64,000 nucleotides of DNA, from contig JBLKRX010000005.1 in NCBI GenBank assembly GCA_047608075.1, positions 62,001 through 126,000 on the forward strand. Reading direction: 5' to 3'. The notes under the pieces were generated by a model. It was not told the DNA's origin, did not search any database, and saw only the letters and a program-made list of their open reading frames with translations. A program made the translations under genes and the position numbers. The stretch's first letter is position 1. The number at the start of each line of letters is the position of its first letter. This DNA comes from Ferdinandcohnia humi_A (GTDB lineage: Bacteria > Bacillota > Bacilli > Bacillales > Bacillaceae_L). Shown in pieces: positions 7,952-17,115 of this stretch.

Positions 7952-9805
7952 TTATATCTCGTTTTGAATTATAGACTTAAGCTTTTCAGCAGCCCTTTTA
8001 TTTAACCCAGCTTTTCTTATTACTTCCCAGTCCTTTACTATTGAATTAGTTTTTTTCATTTCACTTATTACTTTTTTTATCCTTCTTATTTGGAATTGTT
8101 CAATAGATTCTAATACATTATTTATTTCTTTTTTAGTTTCAGGCATTTTTTCGAGGTTTTTATATAGCCAAGATAACCTACCAAATCTCCTACCTATTTC
8201 ATTTTTAGTAATCCTTATTAGCTTAGTATCTTCTTGTAATATTTCTTTAGCAATGGCTTTAACCTTCTTTGCTATTTCCTTGTCACGTTGCTCCCAGTCA
8301 ATTCTTTTGTATATTACTTTCGATTTGTTTTTTGTATTAACTGGATAATTTTTATTAAGCCACTCTCTATCATTTCTATAAAGCCATATATATATATTAG
8401 GAGCCATAGCTCGGATTTCAGATATAGATTCCCCAATATTAGTTTGAAGTAAGGACGTCCATTGATTTCTTATATCATCTTTTCCTTGGTTACAAACTAT
8501 TTCTATTTTTCTTTCCTTTACTAAATTAAGTCTGTTTTTTACTGTTTTAGGATCTACTCCAAGTAATTCTGCCTTCTTTCTTAACGACAGTTTCATCTTA
8601 GATACTTCAATCAATTTAAGTTCCCAAACTGAACCAAATTCTTTAATCAGGCCAATTTTAAATCTATCTTCTTTGTCTGTATCAGGACCCTTTCGAGAAT
8701 AAATAAAGCCGCAAAAACAGGAAAATGTTCCAACTGGTTTTTTCGTTTTATAATCTCTTGTTACAATACACGATTTTACAACAAGTTTATGAAAATGGTC
8801 AGCTGCTTTATTCAAACATGGCCAAGGTCTATTACCAAAAGGCAAATATCCTATTACTTTAATTTCATTTACTAATGATTGAATTGTTTCCCCTAAAAAA
8901 CCTAGTAATAAGATATGCCTTAACGGGTGACAAGTAACTCTTGGTTTTCTTAACAACTTGTGTAACCATGTATGCTCTTTTTCAGCATTTATATAGCATT
9001 CCAATTCTAATAATAGTTTGGAACCAAAGTATTTATTGAATTTTTCCGTTAAATTAATCCATCGAATTCTTCCAGATACCGTAGCCAGATTTAATTCTTG
9101 TAGTTTGGCTATGTAAAATTTCCGAATTTCCTCTTGCCCTAGTGGAGCAATTTCATTTTGCAGCAAATAATATGTTTGTTCAGCTATAAATCTAAGGTGA
9201 GATAGTTCTTTATTATGCCAATCAAGTTTAGAGGTCAATCCGTTTGTACTAGCCTCCTTGGTAAGACGGTGAAACTTATGTTTATTTTTCCTTTGGGAAT
9301 ATGGAATATTTGAATTAACTAATATCGTGTCATGCTTATGACAAATTATAACCCCTTCAACCTGATGAGCCCTATGCCAGTAGATTTCACCATATTTAGC
9401 ATCATCTTCTTTTATACACTCAATACAGTACCTTAAGCAGTTTGGACTCTTTATTGTTGTTGCAGGCATGCCTAATTTCATATATAAATTGGAGCCTTTA
9501 TAATTTGTCATTACATCTCTAATCTCCATATATCTTTCTTCTGGTATAAATGGAGAAAAGTACGGGAGGAGAGTACAATCTTTAATTAATTGGTTAGGAG
9601 TATAGAAATCCGGTGTTGGCAAATTTGCACAAAGCTGTTTCAATTTTGAAGGGAGGGTAAGGGATGCACAAATGAAAGACGAATTAAACACCTCGTCCAT
9701 TGTTTTTTTACTGTTCTCGCTACCTGAATAGCAATAATAACGAGCCAAAACACTATATAATAGTTCATCCATAAAAGGTGTTGGGAAAAATATCAATACT
9801 ATCAC
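7952..9805 (-). CDS. tnsD: TniQ/TnsD target-selection protein (second copy of Tn-1)
   Basis: 617 aa with an N-terminal TniQ domain (FFPTPFMDELLYSVLARYY) and a zinc-binding cluster near 145-175 (CIEC...HRAHQ...CHKH). The body resembles TnsD, with RKPRVTCHPLRHILLLGFLG and FSCFCGFIYSRKGP. A C-terminal HTH-like region (LSLRKKAELLGVDPKTVKNRL) suggests site-specific DNA binding. It is clearly closer to the TniQ of the second operon (25201-27090) than to its neighbour at 9853. In Tn7, TnsD recruits TnsC to a fixed attachment site. It is the last gene of the tns operon. Confidence 0.88.
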   Translation of the reverse strand: MIVLIFFPTPFMDELLYSVLARYYCYSGSENSKKTMDEVFNSSFICASLTLPSKLKQLCANLPTPDFYTPNQLIKDCTLLPYFSPFIPEERYMEIRDVMTNYKGSNLYMKLGMPATTIKSPNCLRYCIECIKEDDAKYGEIYWHRAHQVEGVIICHKHDTILVNSNIPYSQRKNKHKFHRLTKEASTNGLTSKLDWHNKELSHLRFIAEQTYYLLQNEIAPLGQEEIRKFYIAKLQELNLATVSGRIRWINLTEKFNKYFGSKLLLELECYINAEKEHTWLHKLLRKPRVTCHPLRHILLLGFLGETIQSLVNEIKVIGYLPFGNRPWPCLNKAADHFHKLVVKSCIVTRDYKTKKPVGTFSCFCGFIYSRKGPDTDKEDRFKIGLIKEFGSVWELKLIEVSKMKLSLRKKAELLGVDPKTVKNRLNLVKERKIEIVCNQGKDDIRNQWTSLLQTNIGESISEIRAMAPNIYIWLYRNDREWLNKNYPVNTKNKSKVIYKRIDWEQRDKEIAKKVKAIAKEILQEDTKLIRITKNEIGRRFGRLSWLYKNLEKMPETKKEINNVLESIEQFQIRRIKKVISEMKKTNSIVKDWEVIRKAGLNKRAAEKLKSIIQNEI

Positions 9806-9852
9806 TCCAAACTTTATGATATTAATAATGTTTTTCCCATGATTCTGTACGA

Positions 9853-11796
9853 TTAATCAGATAAAGTTAAGCCTACAATTAACCTTTCTATTTCTTTTCT
9901 TGTTTCTTCATTACATTGTTTATAAGACGAATAATTACTTGCAATTCTCTCAAAAGTAATGTTTCTATAACCTATCTTTTTAATAACTTTAATAACTCTT
10001 GGAAGACCCCGTATAAGATATCTTTGTTCATTTTCTATCGAATTTTTCAATGTACATATGCTTAGAGGCAGACGGTCAGGCATTGAATTAATTCTACTGA
10101 CTTCTGTAGGGCTTAACTGTCTTAAAATAGTAGATTTAAAGATTCTATAAGGATAGCTCTCATATAACTCAAAAGCTATATCTTCAATCTTTTGTGAGAG
10201 TTGTTTATCAAAAGAAGTTAAATCTAAAGATTTTATCTTTCTTCTGTTAAACATTTTTGGAATATTAGATTCAAGCCACTCATTGTCATTCCTTTTTAAC
10301 CAGTGATATTCTCTTGATGCTAAATTTATTATTTCAATTCTGCTTTCTATATTGTGTTTTCTGATTAAACTGTTAATAAAATTTCTATAGTCTTGTATCT
10401 GCTGGTTTAGGGTATCATTAGTACTAGCCGCTTCCGAATAACTTTTTATAAATATTCTAACGGCTTCTCTATCTTCTTCGTTCTTTAATTGTTTGTTAAT
10501 ACCTAAAATTTTCATTAAATTATTTCTTACAGCAAATTCAGAGCATTTAAGTTCCACCGCAATTTCATTACAAGAATAACCCTGTGAGTATAATTTTAAT
10601 ACCTTTTGAATCCATAAATGCCCCATTGATTTTATCATGACCTTCTCTTTATATTCCTTATCTTTATGCCATCTCTTCACGTAAGTATATCCGCAAATTG
10701 GACAGGAAAATTCACTTGATACACACATCCCACCCGAAGATTTGGAGCCCCGATTACACTTTTTAATAACAGGCATCTTATAACTACTACACATTGGATT
10801 GAGGCAATCCCAAGGTCCTATTCCAGAGGGTATTATATTAGCAATTGGCTCTTCGTATTCAATAAAAAAATCTATATCTTTAAATAAATATAATAGTAAT
10901 GTACTATAAAATAGAATATCCCCCTCTAAATTCTCTGTTAAACATCTACTTATAAAAGATTTACTATTTACATATTTTCGAGGTAAGTTTATTGCTTCTA
11001 TTAATTCAATAGAATAATGGTCAATCATTGATGATACTATCTCTTGTTTTAAAAATCTTCCTTTATAGTGAATAAATCCATTATTCCACAGTCTCATTAG
11101 CATCTTATGGTACACTTTACTAGCATCTAGTAATTCACTTTTATCCCTCATGTAGCAAATTACTTTATAAATATCCATTTTAAATTGTATAGTTGAACTT
11201 TTATTATCTACAAATTGGATTTGATCACAAATAGAATGTTCATTTATACAATGCATATTTCTTACTAATTCTGACCCATAATTATTACCAAGTTCTGTAG
11301 TACACTTCAGGCATGAATCTAATAGTTTTACGAAATGGCACGGACAAAAGTCTAAAAAATCAAGTTGATGGCTTCTATGTACATAACATTCACCGTATTT
11401 TTCAATATCTTCTTTGACACATTTTGGGCAATATCTAACTTTAGAAGAGAAAAGCCTATGAAATTTATTATATAACCAAAAACTATTTGTTGTACCGTAT
11501 TTAAAGATTTCCATATATTCTTTATGTTTTTTCTTATCGATAAAGCATTTATATAAGCCGTACCATGTGTGATTGTAAATAATTTTTTCCAAATCATATT
11601 CGTGGCCGAATGGTAGGTTCCTTAAAAACTTTTCTAAACGGGTGGGGAATATTGGATTTTTTATAGACGATCTACCAAACAACTCTTTGTTTGTTGTTAT
11701 AAGAGTTTCATTTGGAGTTCGAATGTGATATCGAAAAACAATACTCCTAAAATCTTCATCAGGATAAATCGGCGGAAACATTATCGCGTTTTTCAA
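9853..11796 (-). CDS. TniQ/TnsD-like protein (first copy of Tn-1)
   Basis: TTG start chosen at 11796 (GGGAGAGG five bases upstream), giving a protein beginning MKNAIMFPPIYPDEDF. Length about 647 aa. The TniQ zinc cluster is YCPKCVKED...HRSHQ...CPCH, a second pair is CLKC, and a third zinc element is FSCPICGYTYVKRW. An HTH (YSCNEIAVELKCSEFAVRNNL) lies in the last third. It is strongly diverged from the 617-aa neighbour, which suggests two separate target-choice routes, for example a chromosomal site and a mobile-plasmid route. Confidence 0.85.
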   Translation of the reverse strand: MKNAIMFPPIYPDEDFRSIVFRYHIRTPNETLITTNKELFGRSSIKNPIFPTRLEKFLRNLPFGHEYDLEKIIYNHTWYGLYKCFIDKKKHKEYMEIFKYGTTNSFWLYNKFHRLFSSKVRYCPKCVKEDIEKYGECYVHRSHQLDFLDFCPCHFVKLLDSCLKCTTELGNNYGSELVRNMHCINEHSICDQIQFVDNKSSTIQFKMDIYKVICYMRDKSELLDASKVYHKMLMRLWNNGFIHYKGRFLKQEIVSSMIDHYSIELIEAINLPRKYVNSKSFISRCLTENLEGDILFYSTLLLYLFKDIDFFIEYEEPIANIIPSGIGPWDCLNPMCSSYKMPVIKKCNRGSKSSGGMCVSSEFSCPICGYTYVKRWHKDKEYKEKVMIKSMGHLWIQKVLKLYSQGYSCNEIAVELKCSEFAVRNNLMKILGINKQLKNEEDREAVRIFIKSYSEAASTNDTLNQQIQDYRNFINSLIRKHNIESRIEIINLASREYHWLKRNDNEWLESNIPKMFNRRKIKSLDLTSFDKQLSQKIEDIAFELYESYPYRIFKSTILRQLSPTEVSRINSMPDRLPLSICTLKNSIENEQRYLIRGLPRVIKVIKKIGYRNITFERIASNYSSYKQCNEETRKEIERLIVGLTLSD

Positions 11797-12025
11797 GGTA
11801 ACCTCTCCCTTTTGCCTATGCACAGTTTTATAATTCATTAATATATCTGATATGATTCTCCTGTTCTAAACCCTCTTCTGTTGTCAGACTTTTAGTAATA
11901 CCGTCGTTTTTTTTATTCGTTTCTTGCTGCCCTTTTTTATCAATATATAAGAAATCCATTTAGTATCCTTTCACTACTATTTTGAAATATCTTCTACATC
12001 TATTGACTATATTGAATCTTAATAA
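11797..12025. other. tniQ-tnsC gap
   Basis: About 230 bp between the tnsC stop and the tniQ start, with no terminator seen. A TTG-rich short frame here is not supported as a gene. Confidence 0.35.
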
Positions 12026-13753
12026 CTAATTACAAAATCCAAGCAACTCATTACATTCTCTAATGAACCCGGCTTCCTCTAGTGCCTCTTCTGTAGATAA
12101 TCCTTTTTTATGACCATGTTGTACAATAAATCGAAGATCATTCTCTTCAAGCAACGGTTTTGTTTTTTTTGTCTTTTGCTGCTTTGGTAATGAATCCTCA
12201 TTTGCATTTTGATTTACATTTACTTGCCCATTAGCTTCCAATGCCAATTGAGCAAGATGTGCAAACATTCCTTGCTTGTCCCCCATTCCACCACTTGCTT
12301 CATAAACTTGATTCGCCATGGATTCTGCTAATTCTGGATTTGAGACTAAATTCAAGGCGAACCTTACTAGTTCCTCGAGAATGATATCTTTATCCCTTTT
12401 TTGCAATGACCGTGAATGGTCTTGTGTAAGTTTTCCATACACATTTACTCGATGATTAGCTTCCTTTATATATTCATTAAAAGAGACCCAATCTGGTTTT
12501 ATGTCATCCAATTCACCCAATTCTGATGTTTGTCCATTTCTAATTTTTTCAAATTTATCCTGAAGAAGTCTTAAACTCTTTGAAGCGACCTCGTTAATTA
12601 GATTTGTTGTTATCTGTTCATTCCCCCCATTGATGATTGCTTTAGATTGAACATGCATAAATAATTTCACTGCTATGTCAGGTATACCTAACGATTGGTA
12701 GTACATTAAATGCTTCAACTCATCTGTCAGTGGAGTATATTTTACTGTATATTGTAAGTCCCAGAGATTCTCTATTAGTTCATTCCATTCCCAACTTTCT
12801 TCTGGTAACAGCCCCATAATATTTTCACTGTAACCATCTGGAATACCTCGTCTAGAGTTAGCCAAAGAATTCTTGAAAAGGTACAAAGCTTTAAAAGTTC
12901 CAATAATAATAACAGGTACACCGATGGTATTAACTATTTCAGTAATAAAATTAATCATTCGCTCATCCCCTCCAGAATGAGCCTTATGTACATTTTGTAT
13001 TTCATCAATTACTAATACACCTAAGTTAATCTGAGCTGCAACTTTAACCATACGTTTTGCTAGGTTATCGGTATTACCTGCCTTTTCTCCATATTTTTGA
13101 TAGAAATTACTTCCCAATAATTCATCTACCTTTTCGTAAAAATTTTTACATAGTGCACCAACAGATTTTCCGCTAGGGCATTCAATATGGAGCCAAAGCA
13201 CTTGTGTCATAAGCAGTTTTTTGTCTTTATATTCACTATGGTGGATGACCTGGGGAAAGAGTCTTTTTAAAATTCTTTCATAAATTTTACTTTTTCCAAT
13301 CCCGCTTATCCCTATTTCCACTAGACTCTGTGCAGTCTGTATGTTTCCTGCAATGTTTGCCCCATTTTCATCTAGTCCACTCTCTAAAATTTTATCCCAT
13401 CCTATAGCAAATTGACGGTTATAAATAGCCCTCATTGGATTTCTTGATTGATAACCTATTTTTATCATTGTGTATAATCCTCTATACTTGTCATAGTGAC
13501 TTGGAAACGGTGACCAAAAACTAGGCTTGATTTGCCGAGTCAATTCTAGACGATCCTCTATTCCGAACTTCAAAAAACTAGAATCAAATTTTGGTAATGA
13601 ATGAAGAGCGTCAAAAAATTGATCCATATCTAATCTTTCAGGAATTGCTTCAATAAAAGGGTTTCCTCTATTTTCTGGAACTATTTGTTCTTTATATTCT
13701 GCTATACAATGTATACCATCTAATCTTTCAAACCCTTCATTCCATAGATTCAT
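12026..13753 (-). CDS. tnsC: TnsC-like AAA+ regulator
   Basis: ATG at 13753 chosen because GGAG lies nine bases upstream; an upstream ATG would extend it by 17 aa. 575 aa. Walker A (EIGISGIGKSKIY) is near residue 150 and Walker B (LGVLVIDEIQNV) near residue 240. TnsC is the ATP-dependent switch that joins the target selector (TniQ) to the TnsA-TnsB transposase. The N-terminus (IAEYKEQIVPENRGNPFIEA) is shared with the second operon's TnsC. It overlaps the tnsB stop by 17 bp. Confidence 0.93.
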   Translation of the reverse strand: MNLWNEGFERLDGIHCIAEYKEQIVPENRGNPFIEAIPERLDMDQFFDALHSLPKFDSSFLKFGIEDRLELTRQIKPSFWSPFPSHYDKYRGLYTMIKIGYQSRNPMRAIYNRQFAIGWDKILESGLDENGANIAGNIQTAQSLVEIGISGIGKSKIYERILKRLFPQVIHHSEYKDKKLLMTQVLWLHIECPSGKSVGALCKNFYEKVDELLGSNFYQKYGEKAGNTDNLAKRMVKVAAQINLGVLVIDEIQNVHKAHSGGDERMINFITEIVNTIGVPVIIIGTFKALYLFKNSLANSRRGIPDGYSENIMGLLPEESWEWNELIENLWDLQYTVKYTPLTDELKHLMYYQSLGIPDIAVKLFMHVQSKAIINGGNEQITTNLINEVASKSLRLLQDKFEKIRNGQTSELGELDDIKPDWVSFNEYIKEANHRVNVYGKLTQDHSRSLQKRDKDIILEELVRFALNLVSNPELAESMANQVYEASGGMGDKQGMFAHLAQLALEANGQVNVNQNANEDSLPKQQKTKKTKPLLEENDLRFIVQHGHKKGLSTEEALEEAGFIRECNELLGFCN

Positions 13754-15917
13754 GGTTTCTTCTCCTATTTTTATTTTTTTCACTAAATCGTTTTTGAATT
13801 TCACTTTGAGTCTCTTTTACGCTATTGGATTGACCTCTTGAAGGGAATTCAACGATTTCAGCTTTATGATTATTTGTTTCACCTGATTTAGATGGTGTAA
13901 CAGCTGTCCAAGCATCCTTACTTCCTCTTTCCCTAGCCTCTGCTTTTCTATTCTCCCTTTTATCTTTTTGCCTTTGGTTATAACTCATTCCAGTAGTTGC
14001 AGCTTGTGTTTCCCTCTTTGCATTTTCAGCAAGTTTTCTTGAAAAAGCATTTAATACTGCATTATGTTGCTTTTCTTCTTTTTCCTTTTGGTTTAGTTGA
14101 TCTTTCTTATATTTCAAGATGGCCTTTACATCCTCTAAATGTAACCCGTCATATTCTTTAAATTTATCTGTGAGAACACATTGATCTAAGCTTCCATCTT
14201 TTAACCTTATAAAAATGCTGCTTATATTCCTTGGATCATAAGAAATTTTAATTTGTTTCTCACCATCAATACTTTCTTCTACAAACCAACCTTCTTTAAT
14301 TCCACGAGGACTGGCGTAACACATCCCCTTCCACTTAATACCATATCTTGTTACTGTTGCATCTTCCTTAGGCAGTAAGTTATAACGCAATAAATCACGA
14401 GGTTCCACATGTAAAAGTTTCTTTCCTCTATTCCAATTCCATATCCCCAATGGAGTAAGCTCAACTTTATCCTCAAACATCTCCTGTGTAACAATATACT
14501 CTTTAGGTAAAGCACTTTTATTGTAAGTAAGAATTAGCATAATCATGAATTGTGTAAACTCATAAATAGTCATAACTGCATTTTTCGCTGGATCTTTATC
14601 TCCACGTTCTATAAGTTTTGGAGGTTTTGCACCATATTGAGAAAAAAGTGCTCTTATTTTCTTATTGGTTAAACTAAAATGTTGTTCTATAAAGGGTTTT
14701 AAGTCACCTCTAAATGATGGAGCATTAGCAATTTCAACATTAATATTTACCAGATTTTCTGACATCTTTGCTTTTAGCTCACCTCGGTCACCGGCAATCA
14801 TACGGGGTAGATGTGCACACGGCCAATCACTTTCTTCAATTTCAATCCCATATCTTCTGCAAAACTCTACTTTATTTGTTGCAGTATTTTCTATTGCAAC
14901 CATTTGCTCTACTGAAGAAGCATGGGACAATGTAGCATTAAATCCTCCTATAAAACGACTATATACGTCCTTTACCATGTATAAAGTCGGTGAACCTAGT
15001 ATTGTCTTTCTATCTTCTGCGACTAGAATAATATCAGCTGGAGTTGAATCAATTTCAAATAATGCTCCTACACTGGTTGCACGTTCTTCAGCATTTCCTA
15101 ATAAAGCCCTTACTTCCATTTCAGCTTTTCTTTTCCCTCTTCTTTTTGCCTCCCTATCATACTTCGAATAACTTTTTGTATACCATGTCCTGAATTGTTT
15201 AAGTGTAGGTGATTTTTCAGGTTTTACAATTGATACTAATACACCTTGCTCACGAACTAATCCCGAACTATACCACTTTTCACACATGTGTTGATGTGTT
15301 TCAGTGATATCCATACCCCCTTCTTCATGGTATAATTTAATCGCTTTTTTAAATATCTCTTTATCTTTTTCCGTTACAATAAAATCATTTCCATCTGCTG
15401 AACGCGGTCCTGTTTTTTTAGTTATATTTCTTGGTTTCCCCGGTGAACCACAATTAAAATAATCATTTAAAAGACCGTTAATTGATTTTCCGTAAAACCA
15501 GTATTTTTTTAGGTAGTCATAAATTAACCTTCGATTCTTACCTGTAATTTCTTCAACCATTGAAACTAGAGGCCCTCTTTTTTCTGATATATAAATATCA
15601 GGTTCTTGAACGACAATATCCTTTATTACCTCCCATTTTACATCTCTTTTAGCCCTATATTTATTTAGGTATTCTTCATCGGGAGAAATCAGTCTTAAAT
15701 CAGGATCAATTTCAAGCTTTCTAAGTTGTCCTTCTTTTGCCTCATTTACAATTTCTTCATACTTACGAAAAAATGGATACTTCATATTTTTCCTATCAGT
15801 AATATCTACAAGTACAACATAATCTTGGTCTGATGAAACCCAAAGTACACGTTGTAAAGATTCTTGATTTTGTTCCATATCAAGTAGCAGCAAAATCATA
15901 TTTTCAACAATCAACAA
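13737..15917 (-). CDS. tnsB: TnsB DDE transposase
   Basis: 726 aa. The catalytic triad is visible: Asp290 (FEIDST), Asp377 (AGDRGE) and Glu411 (FIEQHF), 34 residues apart, as in TnsB and Mu-type transposases. The N-terminal third holds HTH segments for end binding, and the C-terminus is lysine- and arginine-rich (NKNRRRNHES). It cuts and joins the 3' ends of the transposon. The TTG start is supported by N-terminal similarity to TnsB of the second operon. The tnsA stop lies 12 bp upstream. Confidence 0.95.
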   Translation of the reverse strand: MLIVENMILLLLDMEQNQESLQRVLWVSSDQDYVVLVDITDRKNMKYPFFRKYEEIVNEAKEGQLRKLEIDPDLRLISPDEEYLNKYRAKRDVKWEVIKDIVVQEPDIYISEKRGPLVSMVEEITGKNRRLIYDYLKKYWFYGKSINGLLNDYFNCGSPGKPRNITKKTGPRSADGNDFIVTEKDKEIFKKAIKLYHEEGGMDITETHQHMCEKWYSSGLVREQGVLVSIVKPEKSPTLKQFRTWYTKSYSKYDREAKRRGKRKAEMEVRALLGNAEERATSVGALFEIDSTPADIILVAEDRKTILGSPTLYMVKDVYSRFIGGFNATLSHASSVEQMVAIENTATNKVEFCRRYGIEIEESDWPCAHLPRMIAGDRGELKAKMSENLVNINVEIANAPSFRGDLKPFIEQHFSLTNKKIRALFSQYGAKPPKLIERGDKDPAKNAVMTIYEFTQFMIMLILTYNKSALPKEYIVTQEMFEDKVELTPLGIWNWNRGKKLLHVEPRDLLRYNLLPKEDATVTRYGIKWKGMCYASPRGIKEGWFVEESIDGEKQIKISYDPRNISSIFIRLKDGSLDQCVLTDKFKEYDGLHLEDVKAILKYKKDQLNQKEKEEKQHNAVLNAFSRKLAENAKRETQAATTGMSYNQRQKDKRENRKAEARERGSKDAWTAVTPSKSGETNNHKAEIVEFPSRGQSNSVKETQSEIQKRFSEKNKNRRRNHESME

Positions 15918-15929
15918 ACTTATCGACCC

Positions 15930-16772
15930 CTATCCTATCTCTTTACTTCTAGTTTGATCTTCTAAATTGAAGATTTGTAATGGTCTTGATTCTTTAATAA
16001 GTACATTCATATCAGTACTCCATTTTTTGTTTGCAAGCATATATTGGAGAATAAACATACATGACCCTGATTCTAATCCAAATTCTTTATCACTTCGAAG
16101 ACATACTTTACTTATAGGTGTTTTACCTCCATCATTAGATATACTCATAAAAAGAGGTTGATTAATTAAATTCACAAGTTCTCCATCTATTCCTGGTACA
16201 GTGTCTAAATATCTCGCTTCGCACATCCAGTCCACATTTTTTATCAGAGTTTTAGGAAGTTTTCTTTTTGTAATAATTTCCCAATTTATGCCTTGTTCGG
16301 TAAAAAACCGTCTTTCAATTTCAAATAACTCCAGTGTTCTATTATCAAGTTTATTACCGGGTTTAACTGTTCGCACAACGTCAACTAAACCATTAGGAGT
16401 CTTTATAGTAATTAAAAAATCTGTTGTCATTACTACCGGGACATTATCTACATGTGCATGTTTTATCCCTAGTAGGTCAGCAATTTCTTCAGTTCTACTT
16501 AGTGGGAGTAGTGGAAATTGTTCCCTTATATCAACTACCTCGTCCAGCCATTCTAAATAATAAAGATAATCTCTTTCATGATTTGATAATGTATGGTGAA
16601 TTCTTTTCGTTTTCCAACCTTTGTGGCGAGTTAGCCACCCTTCCGAAGCCACTTTATTGTCATGAGCTTGAATAAAAGGTTTATAATTAACCCCTATACC
16701 TTGCCCACGACCATTTTTTATTTGATTTTGTTGTAACTTCCTTATTTTTTCTCCGCGACTCGTTTTCGCCAT
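15930..16772 (-). CDS. tnsA: TnsA endonuclease (catalytic residues intact)
   Basis: 280 aa, close to E. coli TnsA in size. The restriction-enzyme-like active site can be read as Glu66 (SNHERDY), Asp118 (MTTDFLI) and Lys137 (RTVKPG). TnsA nicks the 5' ends so that, with TnsB, the element is excised cleanly. It is the first gene of tnsA-tnsB-tnsC-tniQ-tniQ and lies next to the right end, as in Tn7. A 22-bp inverted repeat lies just upstream. Confidence 0.95.
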   Translation of the reverse strand: MAKTSRGEKIRKLQQNQIKNGRGQGIGVNYKPFIQAHDNKVASEGWLTRHKGWKTKRIHHTLSNHERDYLYYLEWLDEVVDIREQFPLLPLSRTEEIADLLGIKHAHVDNVPVVMTTDFLITIKTPNGLVDVVRTVKPGNKLDNRTLELFEIERRFFTEQGINWEIITKRKLPKTLIKNVDWMCEARYLDTVPGIDGELVNLINQPLFMSISNDGGKTPISKVCLRSDKEFGLESGSCMFILQYMLANKKWSTDMNVLIKESRPLQIFNLEDQTRSKEIG

Positions 16773-16809
16773 GTCTTATAATACCCCCATTAAATAAAAG
16801 CTTGTCCTA

Positions 16810-16859
16810 ATAGAGTCTCAATATAGAGTCTAAGTATAGACTCTATATTGAGACTCTAT
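16810..16859. promoter_or_regulatory. Perfect 22-bp inverted repeat in the tnsA promoter region
   Basis: The arms ATAGAGTCTCAATATAGAGTCT and its exact complement are separated by 6 bp. Each arm contains TAGAGTCT twice, so four copies of one half-site face each other. A TATACT -10-like box for tnsA lies in the centre (16833-16838, minus strand). A repressor operator or a cruciform that limits transposase expression fits best. Confidence 0.65.
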
Positions 16860-16873
16860 AGAAAGAAAATAAA

Positions 16874-16897
16874 AAGACCCTGCGGTAGCAGGGTCTT
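16874..16897. terminator. Bidirectional terminator between tnsA and the right end
   Basis: A 10-bp perfect stem AAGACCCTGC-GGTA-GCAGGGTCTT has A-runs on one side and T-rich DNA on the other. It probably insulates the tns promoter from outside transcription. Confidence 0.8.
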
Positions 16898-17108
16898 AAA
16901 AAATTTTATATTAATTTTTTTATCTAAAGTTAATAGTTTTTTCACTTGTTTCACCAATTTTTCTTAAGGCTATTTATTTTAAATTACCACAGATGCATAA
17001 CAGCTATTCAAAATTAGTCTTAAATGCAATAACAATCTCTTAGTTACCATCATTAATATCTAGTTACCAACATAAATGTTTAGTTACCAACAATTATGTC
17101 ATCGAACA
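16898..17108 (-). repeat. Tn-1 right end with packed TnsB-type sites
   Basis: Sites GTTACCA(A/T)CATTAAT-type, in inverted orientation to the left end, lie at 17043-17059, 17063-17079 and 17083-17099, exactly 20 bp apart. The terminus ...CATCGAACA follows. The only other content of this stretch is AT-rich spacer. Confidence 0.82.
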
Positions 17109-17115
17109 AAAAAGT

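Larger units (their letters stand above)
1479..17108. mobile_element. Tn7-like transposon Tn-1 (15.6 kb, complete)
   Basis: The left terminus TGTTCACGGACATTATTG and the right terminus, read inward, TGTTCGATGACATAATTG form clear inverted repeats. Each end has three copies of ACATtaaTGTTGGTAAC: spaced 71 and 43 bp on the left, packed at 20 bp on the right. This is the asymmetry of Tn7. Between them are tnsA, tnsB, tnsC and two tniQ/tnsD genes, all transcribed away from the right end, plus cargo at 1816-7631. Flanking 5-mers are CAAAA (left) and AAAAA (right), a four-out-of-five match, so the target duplication is not perfect. TnsA keeps its catalytic residues, so cut-and-paste movement is expected. 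Confidence 0.88.

Noticed and set aside
14665..15171. 168-aa frame antisense to tnsB
   Set aside because: Shadow of the conserved tnsB catalytic region.
1474..17113. Perfect target duplication for Tn-1
   Set aside because: The flanks are CAAAA and AAAAA, only a 4/5 match in an A-rich context.
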